NCBI GenBank assembly: GCA_026874595.1
Contig: CM049313.1
Coordinates: 56,193,159-56,257,158 of the forward strand
DNA from: Sipunculus nudus
Lineage: Eukaryota > Annelida > Sipuncula > Golfingiida > Sipunculidae
DNA length: 64,000 bases
Direction of reading: 5' to 3'
Shown: piece after piece, positions 23,719 to 35,758 of the stretch
Numbering within the stretch: the stretch's first letter is position 1
Layout: each line of letters opens with the position of its first letter
Notes under the pieces: model-generated
What the model saw: only the letters and a program-made list of their open reading frames with translations
What the model was told of the DNA's origin: nothing
Databases searched by the model: none
Translations under genes and position numbers: made by a program

Positions 23719-25169
23719 GTGAAGGTAGCAGCTCCATATTTGGGAGTGACGAGGAAGGCATGAGTCCCGGCCATGGATCAGATTTAGACGTTGGTCACGT
23801 CGACCAACCACAGACCGAGTTCGTGCCTCCCAGTGATGAACTGCGGGACCGCATCATTCAGCAAGTGGAGTTCTACTTCTCTGACGCCAACATCCTCAAG
23901 GACAAGTTCCTCTTGAAGCATGTGAGACGAAACAAAATGGGTTACGTCAGCATCAAGCTTATCACGTCATTCAAGAGGCTCAAATCTATGACCAAAGATT
24001 ACAGACAGGTTGCATTTAGCTTGAGGCAATCAGATAAATTAGATGTAAATGAGGAAGGGACAAAAGTTAGACGGAAGGAACCGCTACCGGATTACGATGA
24101 GACAACACCATCAAGGACAATTGTAACAGTTAATCTGCCCGTTGAGCAGCCAACCATTGAAAATATCGCTGAACTGTTTTCAAAATGTGGTGACATAGCT
24201 CTGGTGAGGATTCTTCGTCCCGGTAAGCCGATTCCACAGGATGTGAAGAAGCATATGAATAAGCACCCGGAGATCGGTGAAAAAGTTTGTGCTGTCATAG
24301 AGTTTGAGCAGCATGAATCTGCTAAAAAAGCTTGTGATAGTATGAATAACACTGAAGACTGGAGAAACGGACTCAGGGTAGTGCTGTTGTCAGCACCAAA
24401 AAAAGAGAAAAAAAATGATAAAACAAAAAATGGTAAATCAGATGATGGGAGAAGTGATGGAGAGAAAGAAGGAAATGAGGGCAAGAATAAGAAAAAGCGT
24501 AAGAAGCGGGGATCACGTGTTGAGGCCCTTAGCCATGGAGGTGAATCGCCATGTCCATCTAGTGGTTCAGAGATGGATGGTGCTGATGTCACACCAAATA
24601 ACTCTAGACCTTCCAGTGCAAACAAACAGAGACGGGACAGTGCAGGAAAGGCAGGCACAAAAGGTTTAAGCCCTCACCAAGATCCCAATAGGCTCAGCCC
24701 TAACACCACCCCACGATCAACCCCTAGATCAAGTCCACGGTCTAGCCCGCGGGGCAGCCCCAACCTGAGGCGCCGTGGTCTTCCAGGAAGGTCACCACTG
24801 GCGGATAGCCATTGCGATAATACAAAAATTAGCCCTCGAGCCAGTCCAAGGGAAAGTCCAGAAATGCAGCGCAAATTCAAGCATGAATCCCCTGGAACTG
24901 ACTCTGGAAGCTCCCCGTCAAGCCCATGGGTGCAACGTCGCCTCAAGGCCCAACAGGAAATCAGTCCACTGGCTGGAAGTCCAGGGGCAAGCCCTAGATT
25001 AGGTCGAAGGTTACCAGACGGCACCCTACCAGCAGGGGGACCTCCACCACGAATGGCAGACATGACAGGAGTCATACGACAGCCACGTGGCCCTGATGGT
25101 ACAAAAGGTTTTTATGGCGGAAAAGGCAGGGGCCAGGTGCTTCCTGCGGCCATTGAAGCTGCATCTTGA
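23719..25169 (+). CDS. LARP6: La-related protein 6-like RNA-binding protein, last coding exon
   Basis: Counting from the Met at 23,760, residues ~25-110 form a La motif (QQVEFYFSDANILKDKFLLK, then HVRRNKMGYVS). Residues ~119-213 form the adjoining RRM-like domain (TIVTVNLP … GDIALVRILRPG … CAVIEFEQ). A Lys-rich linker, a long Ser-Pro/Arg-rich region (~265-430) and a C-terminal SUZ-C motif (RQPRGPDGTKGFYGG, ~441-455) follow. This domain order is that of LARP6, which in vertebrates binds the 5' stem-loop of type I collagen mRNAs; the target here is unknown. The exon is open back to the acceptor at 23,717-23,718, adding acidic residues (GSDEEG) and starting in phase 1. An in-frame TAA lies just upstream (23,691-23,693). 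A further N-terminal exon is therefore expected, probably outside the window. The region is more GC-rich and better conserved in appearance than anything nearby. Confidence 0.93.
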
Positions 25170-27240
25170 TTTATCACATAGACATTACACATAAACATGG
25201 GACTGTTTTAGATTCACTGAGCCAGGGAATAGATTTCCACATGGCTGGATTTGTTTACTTATATAATACTAGTGACTCTTTGTGTGTATATATTGAGGTG
25301 AATGATTTGGTGGGATGTTCTTTGTGTGTTCTATATGATGTTGTAATAAGTTAAGAAAGATATATGTTCATAAATCTGTATTGTACAGCTGATTGTTTTT
25401 TGCTGATATCACAAAAAAATCTTGGGATGCATAGCCTATCACAGTGTGGCTCGAGAGCACATATGTAAAATGAATTTGTATTTTGTGTGTTCAGAAAAGC
25501 CAGTGCATCTTCCTCAAGAGATATTTGTGACAATGACAAAGTCTTTGGATGGCAATATTTAAGACAATTTAGTGTGTATTTGATTAGTGCTCATCGTGAG
25601 TGCACTTTTAAAGAAATTGTCAAAACCATCTATTTGCAAATATTGTTCTTCCTTTAAAAAAAGGTTGTAAAATAGTTTAAATTTTGAAACTGAGTGAAAT
25701 TTTAATAGGAAGTTTTCATCTGAAACTAGACCTTTATCAGTCAATTTCAAGGTCTTGTATTGTTTTATTTTGGTCCAATATGGAGGAAGGTCAGAGAAAT
25801 TCCAAAATGCCTTCACGGGTGACTGTAATTAACATTAGTGTGAGTTCAGTAATGTATATTTCAGACCATTTCTGTTTTAATGCAAAAAAAAGACGTGCGG
25901 TCGGCCCAGACAAAATCCTCTCTGTTCATTCACAAATCTCTGTTGGCCGTTGGGTGATCTGATATACATATAAAACGGCAGATTTACTTAACGTAAACCC
26001 GGTTTGGTCATCTGGTGCTGTTTAAACCTGCCGTCATTTAGACATTCTTGCAGCAATGACATCTACATTCTTTGGCAAATGTGTAAAAAATTGTAAAAAG
26101 AGTTAATAGATTTTAATCAGAGAAATACATTATAATACATTAACCTTAAATTCATCTAAGAGAATGCAGGTTTTCTAACACATACATTTTGATTTCCCTT
26201 TTCATTAAGATAAACCTTGTATGTTGAGAAATGTGCATTCTCAGCCGCCATGATTATTACTGTTTGTAACAAAACTTGTTTGAGTACCACAGAGAATGGT
26301 TATATGAGTAAAGTTTACTAAAACTTAACAATGTAATGTATGATGTGATATCTCATAACCAGGATATTGGTATTGTAAAGGTGCTTCTACATCAGGTCTG
26401 TGCTTGCATAGTTATACCATATATGATATATGGTATGTTAATCTTGACTACACTACATTTTTAAAAATAATCATTGTGTGACTGCATATTTCTTTTATAT
26501 CATCAGTTTGTATTTTTCAGTTTATAAATACAATACGCTTATTAGTTTCAACTTAACAAGGTTAAATGCAATGTTTTGTGGATTCGAAAAAAAATGTATG
26601 TAGATATTGATTTGGAAATTCATGAATATTAATTAATTTTGTTAGTTGCAAATTGCTCCATTTATTCATTCCATCACCCATCTTCAAGAGATATTAACAT
26701 TATTGTTCACAATGAAATCATATGCATATATTGACCCCAGTCACTTGAAGTTGCACGATTCCATCCCATCGTTTCCATTGTAAATTATCTTTTATTATTA
26801 AATCCTTGGAAATTAATATTTATGTTACATCATTGTCTGCACATTTCGACAATCCAAGATGTGCATACTAAACACAGCATACTCTCTTCTATATTCCCTT
26901 CCTTGAAAGTGACGAAATGGCTATTGAATATTCATAAGATAATGAATAGTAATTTTAATATTCATACACATTTAATATTTATGACTGTACTCGTGTATGC
27001 TATAATGTTCTGTTCATAATACCACAGGGCTCTAGTGCTAGATTATTCAATTCTGATGCATCTATGCATAGCTCAGCTCTTTCACTTATCTGTAAAAGGA
27101 CTATATATACTCTAGGTGTCTTGTACTGGGGCGGTTCCATATACCCAAGGGTACACCTGCAGGTTACATGAACACTTGTTATATTTTCCTGTGTGTGCAT
27201 CGTGATGTGATCGTGAATAAAGAGAACTATTTTTGTATAG
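25170..27240 (+). other. Probable LARP6-like 3' UTR
   Basis: AT-rich DNA without further exons follows the stop codon. A canonical AATAAA lies at 27,216-27,221 followed by a T-rich stretch, and is the best poly(A) signal on this strand within 2 kb. The exact end is inferred. Confidence 0.45.
27216..27221 (+). promoter_or_regulatory. Candidate poly(A) signal AATAAA
   Basis: A canonical hexamer followed within 15 bases by a T-rich element. It could terminate the LARP6-like transcript; transcript data would decide. Confidence 0.4.
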
Positions 27241-27905
27241 CTTCTTATTTGTGAAGAGCATGCTTACCAATACATACACACAGTCTAACAAATGTTAAAC
27301 ACTCAAGAAAGTCGCCTGATATGGTGTAAGCAGGATTATAGGTTTCTGATAAAGACCATGGGACTCTAAGCACATTAAGGTATCAATTTTAACATTGTAA
27401 AATATAATTACTTTGAACGAATGCGTGTGTGGGGATATGGTCCTTGTATATCAAGTTTAAAGTCACTGGAAATACAAATTTATATATACATGTATAAACC
27501 CATGTTAATCAGAGTTGCACAATAAGAAGGCAGTGATTGTATCTAGTATTGTACATTTTATTGCATACTGCTGTTTAAATTAGCCCCTTAAAATGCACGC
27601 AGGTCATGTATTACTGTTTTTTTTTGTGCTTAGTGTTAACTATGCCTTGTACACAAGCACGTGAAAGTTCGTGATCATGGTACTTTATCAGGGTTTTTGC
27701 GGGTTTTGGATAATCATGGAATTTTAAATATAAAATTCAAGGCGGTGAAAGTCCCAGAAATTGACTATTGGCCCCTCAGGGTCTTATCAAGTGATGGAAG
27801 ATTGCTGTGCAGTCAAATGGGTGTTAAGGAAATTTAGTCTGTTCATTTTAGAATACCTCTTTATAATTAAATTTAACAAATTCAGTTATATTCTATCGAA
27901 ATTAA

Positions 27906-28241
27906 GGCCAAAATAAAAAAAAAAGGTATGGTTCTCAGGCACTTTTTTCCGAAATCAATGCGGGCGGGCGGTTTTTTTTTTATTTTTGTTGTATGTCTCG
28001 ATAAAAACGTCAAATGATAAGGGAAAAGCATGATAATAACAGATTTATTTTGCTATACAAGTAAAAGCACTACATAACAAAGGAAATTTTATGATTTTAT
28101 CTCCTTGAAAGAAATGTCCGAGCAGCTGCAGCTCAAAATTGGTAAGTTTCTAATGAAAATCAAAATAAAAATTTTTGATGCGGGGGTTTAAAATTGATGC
28201 GGGCGGTGCCTGAGAACCATACCTTTTATTTTTTTTCGGCC
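27906..28241. mobile_element. Harbinger-like MITE (336 bp)
   Basis: The arms share GGTATGGTTCTCAGGCAC in inverted orientation (about 27,923-27,941 and 28,205-28,223), preceded by an A-rich tract and GGCC ends. The flanks are TAA on both sides (27,903-27,905; 28,242-28,244), matching the 3-bp TWA duplications of PIF/Harbinger elements. The interior has GCGGGCGGGCGG and no ORF. Confidence 0.65.
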
Positions 28242-30619
28242 TAAATCTTAAAAAGTGTTGCACATCTAGAAGGGGGAACAGCTGTAGTATTACATGTAAT
28301 TACATGATGCCCATAAGATAAATGTGTAATGACCGACTTTAAATATGCAGTTTTGATATTTTTACCCATTGATCATAATAAGAGCTTTTGTTTTATTGCG
28401 CGACATCTTTGAGTTTTTGATACATATGTTTGGTTACATTGGTTAATGATACAAGGACAATCATACCATTTTTTTTGACTACTCATTTTTTCAATCTGAT
28501 TGTAATTGGAGAATTTAATTTTTTTTTAATCGGCTGTGCTTGAATTTTTTTTTTCATAAAGTGATTGAAATAACATCGTCATGACTCCTGTGAAGATTGA
28601 TCTTTAAGAATCTCTAGCGAAAATATGTAATTTCTATTTTTCTGTTGAGCACAGTCTTTTAGGAATGTGTATTTTTTTCAACTTTTATATTTTATTATAA
28701 AATGATTTAATTGATCGGTAGCATTTTTTGCTTCGCATTTCTTATGAAAAATATTGTTACAGAAGATAGTTTATTGACACATTCCAAAATTATATCGCTT
28801 TGTTAGACTGGTGAGTTTATTTTCGTATTCCAAGATCTTAGCTTACAAGCCTTTTCATGTATTTTTATTATGTATAAAACAAGGATTTAGCGGCCAGTTA
28901 TTTTTTATTCTATAATTTGTTCCAACGCAAACAGATCTGATTATATGAATTGTGTTTGCACCAGGTATTGACAGTGTAGAAAATTTCAAATTGAAGAAAT
29001 TTCACCACATTGAAGATGCTCTACAAAGCCTAACACGTTTTAATTTTTATCATGATGGCATGGTAAGAGGAGAATATAAAAGATCTAAAGATAATTTTGT
29101 ATTCCAGTTTGTTAAGATGGGCCCGTTTATAAATTGTAAAGGTAAACCCTGTAGTTTTCATTATAAAAAAAGGAGAAAATTGATATATCATGAATCCCTC
29201 CTAAAAATAGTGTGCATATATATAATGAAAACGTGACTATACCAGAAAAAAACCATAGCACTTGACGGTGGGTTTTTATTTAGCACTTGTCAAGAATTGC
29301 TCAAACCTGCTCGACCATCTCTTTGTCAAACGTTCAGGGACATTGTTAGTTTCTTATGAAAATAGAATCTTTCATTATTCTTTAAATTTTTTAAATTCAT
29401 TCAATCCCATTTGCTGGTCATGTTTAACGGTATATTTTGTCTGGTCACAAATCTGTTCTGTTGAAGATGTTAATTAATGTAAGGCGACGTCTATATCTGT
29501 GAAAATCAACTGCAAGCCGGGTTCACCTTGTGAATAATGTATCGCAGGAGCCAATAACTGGTGTAGTACCTATACAGATACTTAATTAACTTTGCTAGTT
29601 ATATGAACTGGCCCATGTGGATCAATTTGGCAAAGCTAAATGGTTGAAATGTACTTTTTATCTTGCCTGTGTGGTGCATATTTAACATATAAACCTTGTA
29701 CGTACTTTAAAATGTTTGAAAAATTACCGGAATTCAGCCTGAGGTTATTTTAATTTATCAACAGCTTATCACCATGTCTTATACAGACTTGAAAACAAAA
29801 ACTTTTGCAACTGATGGACATTTTTTTCGGGGAGATTGTGGATAGCGGAAACTGTTACGTGAAAAATCTTGACACGTGCTGTATTTTTGACATAGATACA
29901 TTTATATTTACAATTTATAGCAGATCGGCAGCAGTTGATCTGCACACATCAAATTATATGCAAGCGTGCATACATTTTAAACTATTTACGGCAACTGTTT
30001 TCAAATTTTAGAATTCAGTTACCTGTATCAATTAATAGTTGGAAATACCCTTGGTTTATTGGTTTCACAATATATCTTGTATGTTTTTCAGACAGTCTCT
30101 TGCAATCTTTAAGTTAGACTGTGACACGTTTTACCTTTGTTTAGACTACTGTTTTCAGTATAGTTGCAAACTTCATGCAAGTACCGTCATGTTCTTTACA
30201 TTTCTTTTGCGAAAAAAACTAGTACCGCACTGAAAGCTCCAACGCTTTCGGAACTTTTTCAAAAATTATTTTATTGCTATAATAGAGGCACTCTTTTGTT
30301 TTGTGTAATTTTATGTTTATTGGTACAGGTACCGGTGAGCTGGCGGCTTTTTTTTTTTTTTTTTTTTTACTATGTTGCACAAGAAAACTGAATTTGATGT
30401 GCAGCACTTCACAATAATTCATTTGAATAATTCTTAATTTTTTGTTTTTCTCCAGTGAAAATTTGTGTGACAGAAATGTCTCTTAATTTGTTTAATAAAT
30501 ACTTTTCTTATAAATAAATATACTGTTGTTGCAAATATTTTTGTGCGTGTGAATGATTCCATAAATATAGGGCCTTTGTGCAAACAGCCGAAATATTTCA
30601 GATGCTAATCTACACTCGT
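28242..30619. other. Mostly featureless; one orphan ORF
   Basis: A 94-codon plus-strand ORF (28,952-29,236) follows an acceptor-like TTTGCACCAG at about 28,955-28,964. Its first half has mixed, protein-like composition; the second half is Lys/Tyr-rich. I do not recognise it, and no donor or neighbouring exon is evident. Nothing else was identified, apart from a T19 run near 30,350-30,368. Confidence 0.4.
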
Positions 30620-30627
30620 AAGTTTCC

Positions 30628-32561
30628 CAGTGGCGTACCTAAGGGGGGCGGCAGGGGCGGTCCGCCCCGGGCGGCACATTTTGGGGGGCGGCATTTCGGT
30701 GAATTAGTATATTGAGTGGCATAAGAAGTTCCTCACACAATTTTGTTTGCTTTTTGTCCCATTCCAGATATTTCAGGGTTTATAAACTGGGCAGTGGAAT
30801 CTACCAAATGATTATCGAACGCTTTGTACATGGGGGGGGGGGGGGGGCATTTCGGGGAATAAGTATAATAAGTGGCATAAGGAGTTCCTCAAAAAGTACA
30901 AATTTACCCTTTTTATTGTCCAATTTTCAAGTATTTCAGTGGAACCAACCAATTTTTTTTGCGGAAGATCTCTACAGAGGCAAGCTACGCAAGTAGAAAT
31001 ACAGATCTGTAGTTATATCAGTGGTTTTGCAATGATATAACGCCATCGATAAACTGCCAAGTCATGCAAAGGCCTTCATTTCAGATTGGTCGTCGTTTAC
31101 AGAAATCCCTAGCTGGTACTCTCCCGGGGAAAACCCTTCCAGAAGGAAGTGGCCCCATTTGGGATGGGGTGTCTGTAGTACACATTGTGCGGAAAATATT
31201 TTGATGAATTTTGCTGCTCTTTCCTCGGAAAGTATAAAGAATTTTCATTATTGGACCCTTGAATTCCCAAAGTTTCATAATATTTAAACAGCCAAAGACA
31301 ACCTGAAATGCCCTTTTCCATGCATGATTTTCCATACTCTTACAACAGTCTTGTTAAAATACAGACGTTTACACTACCGTGTATATATTGAGTACAAACT
31401 AAATGTCTGTATCTTTTGATTTAACTACTGGTTATAGCATTTAGTGTTAATATGACCTGCATGATCTTTTACAAACCTTGAATAAAACAATTTTCAACCT
31501 ACATCTATGTAGGAATTATTTTATCTTTAAAAATTCTATTATAACTGTCCTCCGGCATGTCCTCCCTTGGCCGCTTAGTTAAATATTCAATTTTTTAAAT
31601 TAAACAAAGTCAGTTTGTCCAAACATTGAATTTTTCTGTGAAAATATTAAACATGCCCTGCCTACATAGAATTCATGAAATTACGCGTTTTGAGCAAAAA
31701 CTAAAGTGCCTTGCGTGCTGCAGTATATGTATATCTCATTAGCTCTATTAGCGGTAGCTACTGTCATATGCGATAACAAGAGGAGGAATAATAGATGTGA
31801 CAGGGTATATGTTTGCGTTGAGAATGGCATATCATGTATCATGCACTCACCATTTTTTAAGGATAGGTCCATGGCCTGTTTGTGGCACTGTCTTTTATAT
31901 AAGGATGCAGGTATCCGTATGATAAGAATGATATGTTATTATAACGCCTTATTACGCCATTTCAGGTTTTATATGCATGGGGTTAAGAATAATCCAGAAG
32001 TCGTAACCAGTCGTTAAGACATTAGAGCGAATCTCTGAGGTTTAATAACAAGATTTCACCATTTTGCCATTTGTGGCACCGGCGGGGTTCGAACCGGGGA
32101 CCTTCAGCTCTGAAGTCCAAGGCCTTAACCACTATACTACGTCCTACCCGAAAACGCTCACCAACTGAAGTTTCTTGCATGTTGAATTTAAAGTAATCAC
32201 AAATCGTCTTTACATGAATGATGAGATCAATTTCACAGATCATATGTGTATCCTGCAATGTAATTTGTTTTTAGTTACAATTAATTATTTTCTGTTCACT
32301 CCATAATAAAATATATTTGTTTGTACTTAAAGCGATCTTTTGATTTACATTAGCAGAGACGTGTATGCTCTTTCACATGTGGTGAAAGAATTCCCTGTTA
32401 GTGAATTCATCCATTTACTTGCGTTGTTGTCAAATAAAAGCCTATAACAAAGACATTATTCTGATATGTGTCTATATGTTGTCCAGTTTTGAAATGTTTT
32501 GTCAGAGGGGCGGCAATTTCTAAGACCGCCCCGGGCGGCAATGGGGCTAGGTACGCCGCTG
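30628..32561. mobile_element. hAT-type element (1,934 bp), transposase not recognised
   Basis: Ends are CAGTGGCGTACCTA and, inverted, CAGCGGCGTACCTA. Flanking octamers are AAGTTTCC (30,620-30,627) and AAATTTCC (32,562-32,569), a 7/8 match. Both subterminal zones carry GGGGCGGCA/CCGCCCCGGGCGGCA repeats. The left part holds a two-copy ~155-bp repeat (from 'ggcatttcgg' at about 30,690 and 30,847). The interior also carries a tRNA-derived SINE. No hAT transposase motif was identified. Confidence 0.72.
32072..32170 (-). repeat. tRNA-derived SINE head
   Basis: Read on the minus strand there is a box-A-like TAGTATAGTGGTTAAGG (about 32,123-32,139) and a box B GGTTCGAACC (32,086-32,095) about 34 bp later, the spacing of an internal RNA polymerase III promoter. 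Acceptor-stem pairing is absent, so this is a SINE head and not a functional tRNA. Its translation gives a spurious ORF at 32,022-32,258. Confidence 0.7.
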
Positions 32562-32569
32562 AAATTTCC

Positions 32570-33370
32570 ATTAACTCTTTGTTAAATTAGCATTTTCTAA
32601 ACTGGCTGTCTCCCAAGAATGATTTCGTCTCTCCATTTCAAGGTTCAAGACGGGTTCAACTGAAGTTTCCTTGTTAAATAGGGACCTAACCGTGGCAGGG
32701 CCGATCAGGCAAACAGGAAAAGCAAGACGACCAGAGGTCACGCGCTTGCCGGAAATACTCTGACCCAGATCGGAAGACGGATAAATATAGCAATATAACA
32801 TGTCATAAAGAAGACAAAGATGAAGAAGATCAGCCATTGTTTGTAAAGATTGGACCAATAATGACAAAATTTGATGGACTAAAAAAAATTTGACAGAGAC
32901 AAGAACCGGCAAGAAGGCAAAACTGAGGACAACTGACAAACAGACAGATATATTGACAAAGTGACACAAAGCTGAGACCAGTTGACTTAGCTAAATTATG
33001 CAGAAGACTTGAAAAAGTTGAAAAAAAAATTGGCCAAAGTTTGTGGATATGGGACCAGAATTAACAGAGTTATGAGGAAAATAACATTTGAATTGACAGA
33101 CGCACTGACAAAGTGAAACAAAGTTGAGACCAGATGAATGATTCTTTCGGTAAAAATGTTGTAATAGCATGCTCCTCTTCAAACTGTTCAAAGATTAAAA
33201 ATCATTACGTGTATTATAATTCAATGCAAAATTACCATTCACATATTCTTTATAAAGGTATTGTTACAAAATTGATCATTTACACCGATTAAAGGAATTG
33301 TGAAGGTGAAAGGATATGGGAGGGGAGAGTTATAGCCTGATATCATGACAATTTCAGTCTTATCTGGCTT
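32570..33370. other. Unassigned DNA with a degenerate internal repeat
   Basis: Segments around 32,840-32,980 and 33,020-33,130 share 'acaaagtgacacaaagctgagaccag'-like text, indicating an old tandem or dispersed repeat. The minus-strand ORFs here (132 and 66 codons) lie across these repeats and show no domain. Confidence 0.45.
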
Positions 33371-33376
33371 TACACG

Positions 33377-33475
33377 TTAACTAAACTTCCTGGTCTTTCG
33401 GGCCTGCTCATTCTTGTAGCTTTTCTCGGCCCACTTTGGTAACAAAACATACACAGCCTGAACAGGCGCTTGACG
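33377..33475 (-). pseudogene. Unrecognised coding-like fragment (C-terminal type)
   Basis: On the minus strand this reads an open frame ending VLLPKWAEKSYKNEQA, RKTRKFS, stop (33,377-33,379). A TTCAG acceptor-like site lies just before GCTGTGTATG. Codon choice and residue mix look protein-like. No family is recognised. It belongs with the other minus-strand fragments up to 35.1 kb. Confidence 0.3.
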
Positions 33476-33510
33476 GTTAGTATGACCATTGCACTTTTTT
33501 TAAGGTCGCG

Positions 33511-33569
<59 letters not shown>
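33511..33569. repeat. (TA)n microsatellite
   Basis: About 59 bases of nearly pure TA, separating two of the coding-like minus-strand fragments. Confidence 0.95.
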
Positions 33570-33573
<4 letters not shown>

Positions 33574-33580
33574 GAATGCA

Positions 33581-33958
33581 GATTCACTTTAGTACTTTGA
33601 AAATGCTTAGTCCGTTCGAATCCACAATGTTCTAACCGATAAAACAAATCCAGAGAATATTGTCTGTTAAGCTGGATTTGTATCCCAAAGAGCCGGTCGC
33701 CTTTTTTCTTTTCTATGTCCATCTTTTTTCTCTGCTTTGTGTTCATTGGACCTTTGGATATATGCTCCTTTCAAGGATCATATAAATGTAAAACGTTTTG
33801 CTGGTTGACCATGCATGGCCTGTTGACTGATGGCCTCTGAAAAACTCAGTACCTACGATGTATCCTTTGTACTTCGTTTTGCCGCTATTATGCGGAATTA
33901 CAGTAATTAGGAATAATCCTTTATATTGGACAACAACAATTCCCTTCTTTGGTTTCAA
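33581..33958 (-). pseudogene. Unrecognised coding-like fragments, two frames
   Basis: Two minus-strand frames meet near 33,743-33,746. One includes KPKKGIVVVQYKGLFLI and GYIVGTEFFRGHQSTGHAW; the other includes KKKGDRLFGIQIQLNRQYSL and YRLEHCGFERTKHF. Composition is protein-like, but the frames are broken relative to each other. I do not recognise the family; a decayed gene or element ORF is the simplest reading. Confidence 0.3.
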
Positions 33959-33976
33959 CTAGCCGCATACCCTTAA

Positions 33977-34219
33977 TTAAGACATGCGGGTTTTACTCTC
34001 TACGCCAACGGCAGCCTCGATGACCGGTTTTAATAATTTTGCGAGGTCAGGTTTTGATAGAGGCACGGAAATATAACAGGAAAGAACAGTCCTAAGACGA
34101 GAATCTATTTGCCAAGAGAGTGTGGTATCCAATAAATGTATATGTAACTTCCAAGTAGAAGCCGGAATAACGCTTTGCGGATGACCGCTCCGACATCCAC
34201 AATTTAAAGTAGGATTATC
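33977..34219 (-). pseudogene. Unrecognised 80-codon coding-like segment
   Basis: An open minus-strand frame from an acceptor-like …CACTAG to TAA (33,977-33,979). It contains CGCRSGHPQSVIPASTW and SKPDLAKLLKPVIEAAVGV. It is in the same frame as the segment starting 33,958, separated by TAA and TAG. There is no ATG near the start, so it would be an internal exon or a fossil. Function unknown. Confidence 0.3.
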
Positions 34220-34691
34220 CTAGTGCTACTTCAATAAGTTGTTTGCAGGTTTAGGATATACCTTAACTTTGTTTTCCCAGCTGGCAGATTCTGGTCATCC
34301 GATTGTTGTAAGGAAAGAGCGGGACAGTTTCGAATCCAGGATTTCTTAAAAGGGAGTTTCAGTACATTGTGTTGCTGCGGATTGATCAATAAAACACTAA
34401 TAATAAAAATAATGTTGTATTGCATAACTTTGATAAGTATTGAAAGAGAATGCAACACGTAATTTTATTATAAAGTTTATAGTATAACTGAAATAAATGT
34501 AGAAAAACAGTCATTGTCTCAACAGTCATTGTCTCCACTGTCTTTTTCTTCCATATCTCCAAAACAAACCATGAACTTTCTTTTTTTTTTCTAGCAGAAC
34601 TATTCATTCTTTTTTTTTTCAAAACTCTTTTTGAAATTCCGCTTTTAAAATAACAGCATATGGAATTTTTAGGTAAGTGGCACTGCTCCTA

Positions 34692-35120
34692 TTAATTCCT
34701 TATACCAGAGTCAACTTGAAACTCATTTTTTTCCTTTGTCTTTTTCCTTAGTCGCATAATATAATAATGGTTATAAACAATACTAAATCCTTTGTTCATT
34801 CCTTTAGGAAGAGCTCTGAGCGCAGCTTTTCTAGTATGCCTTGTGTGCTTATAAATGTCCGAACCGTCAGATATCAAGAAGATTCATCAGAATATCTCAG
34901 TGTAAAAATATTAAGTAGTTATTCATGTTTTCTTCAACATCATGTAGAAATCATATTCACCTTTCACAGGGTGTTCATCACCCGGCCTTTCCCAATCAAG
35001 AACCTTGAACAATTGGGACCAAGGGATAAAGACCTTTTGATCTCTAGGGAAACCTTACGCCTTGTTTCGTCAAAAGAAGCCATTTCTTTTTTATTAATAA
35101 TTTTGACATATTCTCATCAT
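34692..35120 (-). pseudogene. Unrecognised coding-like fragments with frameshifts
   Basis: Minus-strand pieces include an ATG-started MASFDETRRKVSLEIK, a shifted frame with WSQLFKVLDWERPGDEHPV, and further on HTRHTRKAALRALPKGM. The frames do not join without a shift. This looks like decayed coding DNA related to the fragments downstream. The opposite-strand ORF (34,767-35,195) is probably its shadow. Confidence 0.28.
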
Positions 35121-35124
35121 ATTT

Positions 35125-35758
35125 CACACCCATTACAAGTTCTTCGTTATCAGGCAACCGCAATCCCTAATTTAATAAAAATGTTAGAACAATAGGGGTT
35201 GCAAATACAACCCCTAATGTAATAATAACAATAGTGCACGTTATTACGGTTATGAGAAACAGCTCATTTGTAACCCCTAATGTAATAATTATTACAATAG
35301 GGAATGTTTAACCATAGGGGCCGTAACAAGGCATATAACAATGTTCTAGTCACTGAATTGGTTCCTGAAGAGTGCAATTCTTCAAATAGGGGTCAAAATA
35401 GGGTCCGACTGCTTCATAGGGTATTATTAACACACAATCATGGTTATAATTATATCAGAATGAGTTTGACGATTTACTTCGATTCCCCATGTGAGGGTAA
35501 TATTGCAAGAGTAAGTCCAGATACAATTTTAGGGCCAATTTTTAAGATCCAAAATGAAACCGTAATAAAAAAATATATGTCCTAAATAAGAGGTTCCAAT
35601 GAAAATATAAATAAATTTAGTACCCATCACTAATAATTCGGGTATTTTTGTGTTTGTTTACTATAAACAAGATCTAATGTGCTTCCTACAAAATTTCTAT
35701 GAGCTGCTCTTCAGTATTTTTCACTCGCTGGACTAACGAAGCCATGTCCTAAATTTTC
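35125..35758. other. Unassigned DNA, small direct repeats
   Basis: AACCCCTAATGTAATAAT occurs at about 35,208 and 35,273, and an inverted form (ATAGGGGTT) is nearby. A 93-codon plus ORF (35,304-35,585) has mixed composition but no recognisable domain. Confidence 0.4.

Noticed and set aside
24092-24658. 188-codon minus-strand ORF opposite the LARP6-like exon
   Set aside because: It is the antisense shadow of a codon-biased exon; Phe/Ser/Leu-rich translation mirrors Lys/Ser-rich sense coding and has no domain.
24674-25075. 133-codon minus-strand ORF opposite the SP-rich tail
   Set aside because: Antisense of a repetitive Ser-Pro/Arg region giving Gly-Leu repeats; no independent support.
32080-32165. 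Possible functional tRNA gene
   Set aside because: A and B boxes are good, but the acceptor stem does not pair and the locus lies inside a mobile element.
32022-32258. 78-codon minus ORF with RSIVVKALDFRAEGPRFEPR
   Set aside because: This peptide is the translation of a tRNA-derived SINE; A and B boxes explain the sequence.
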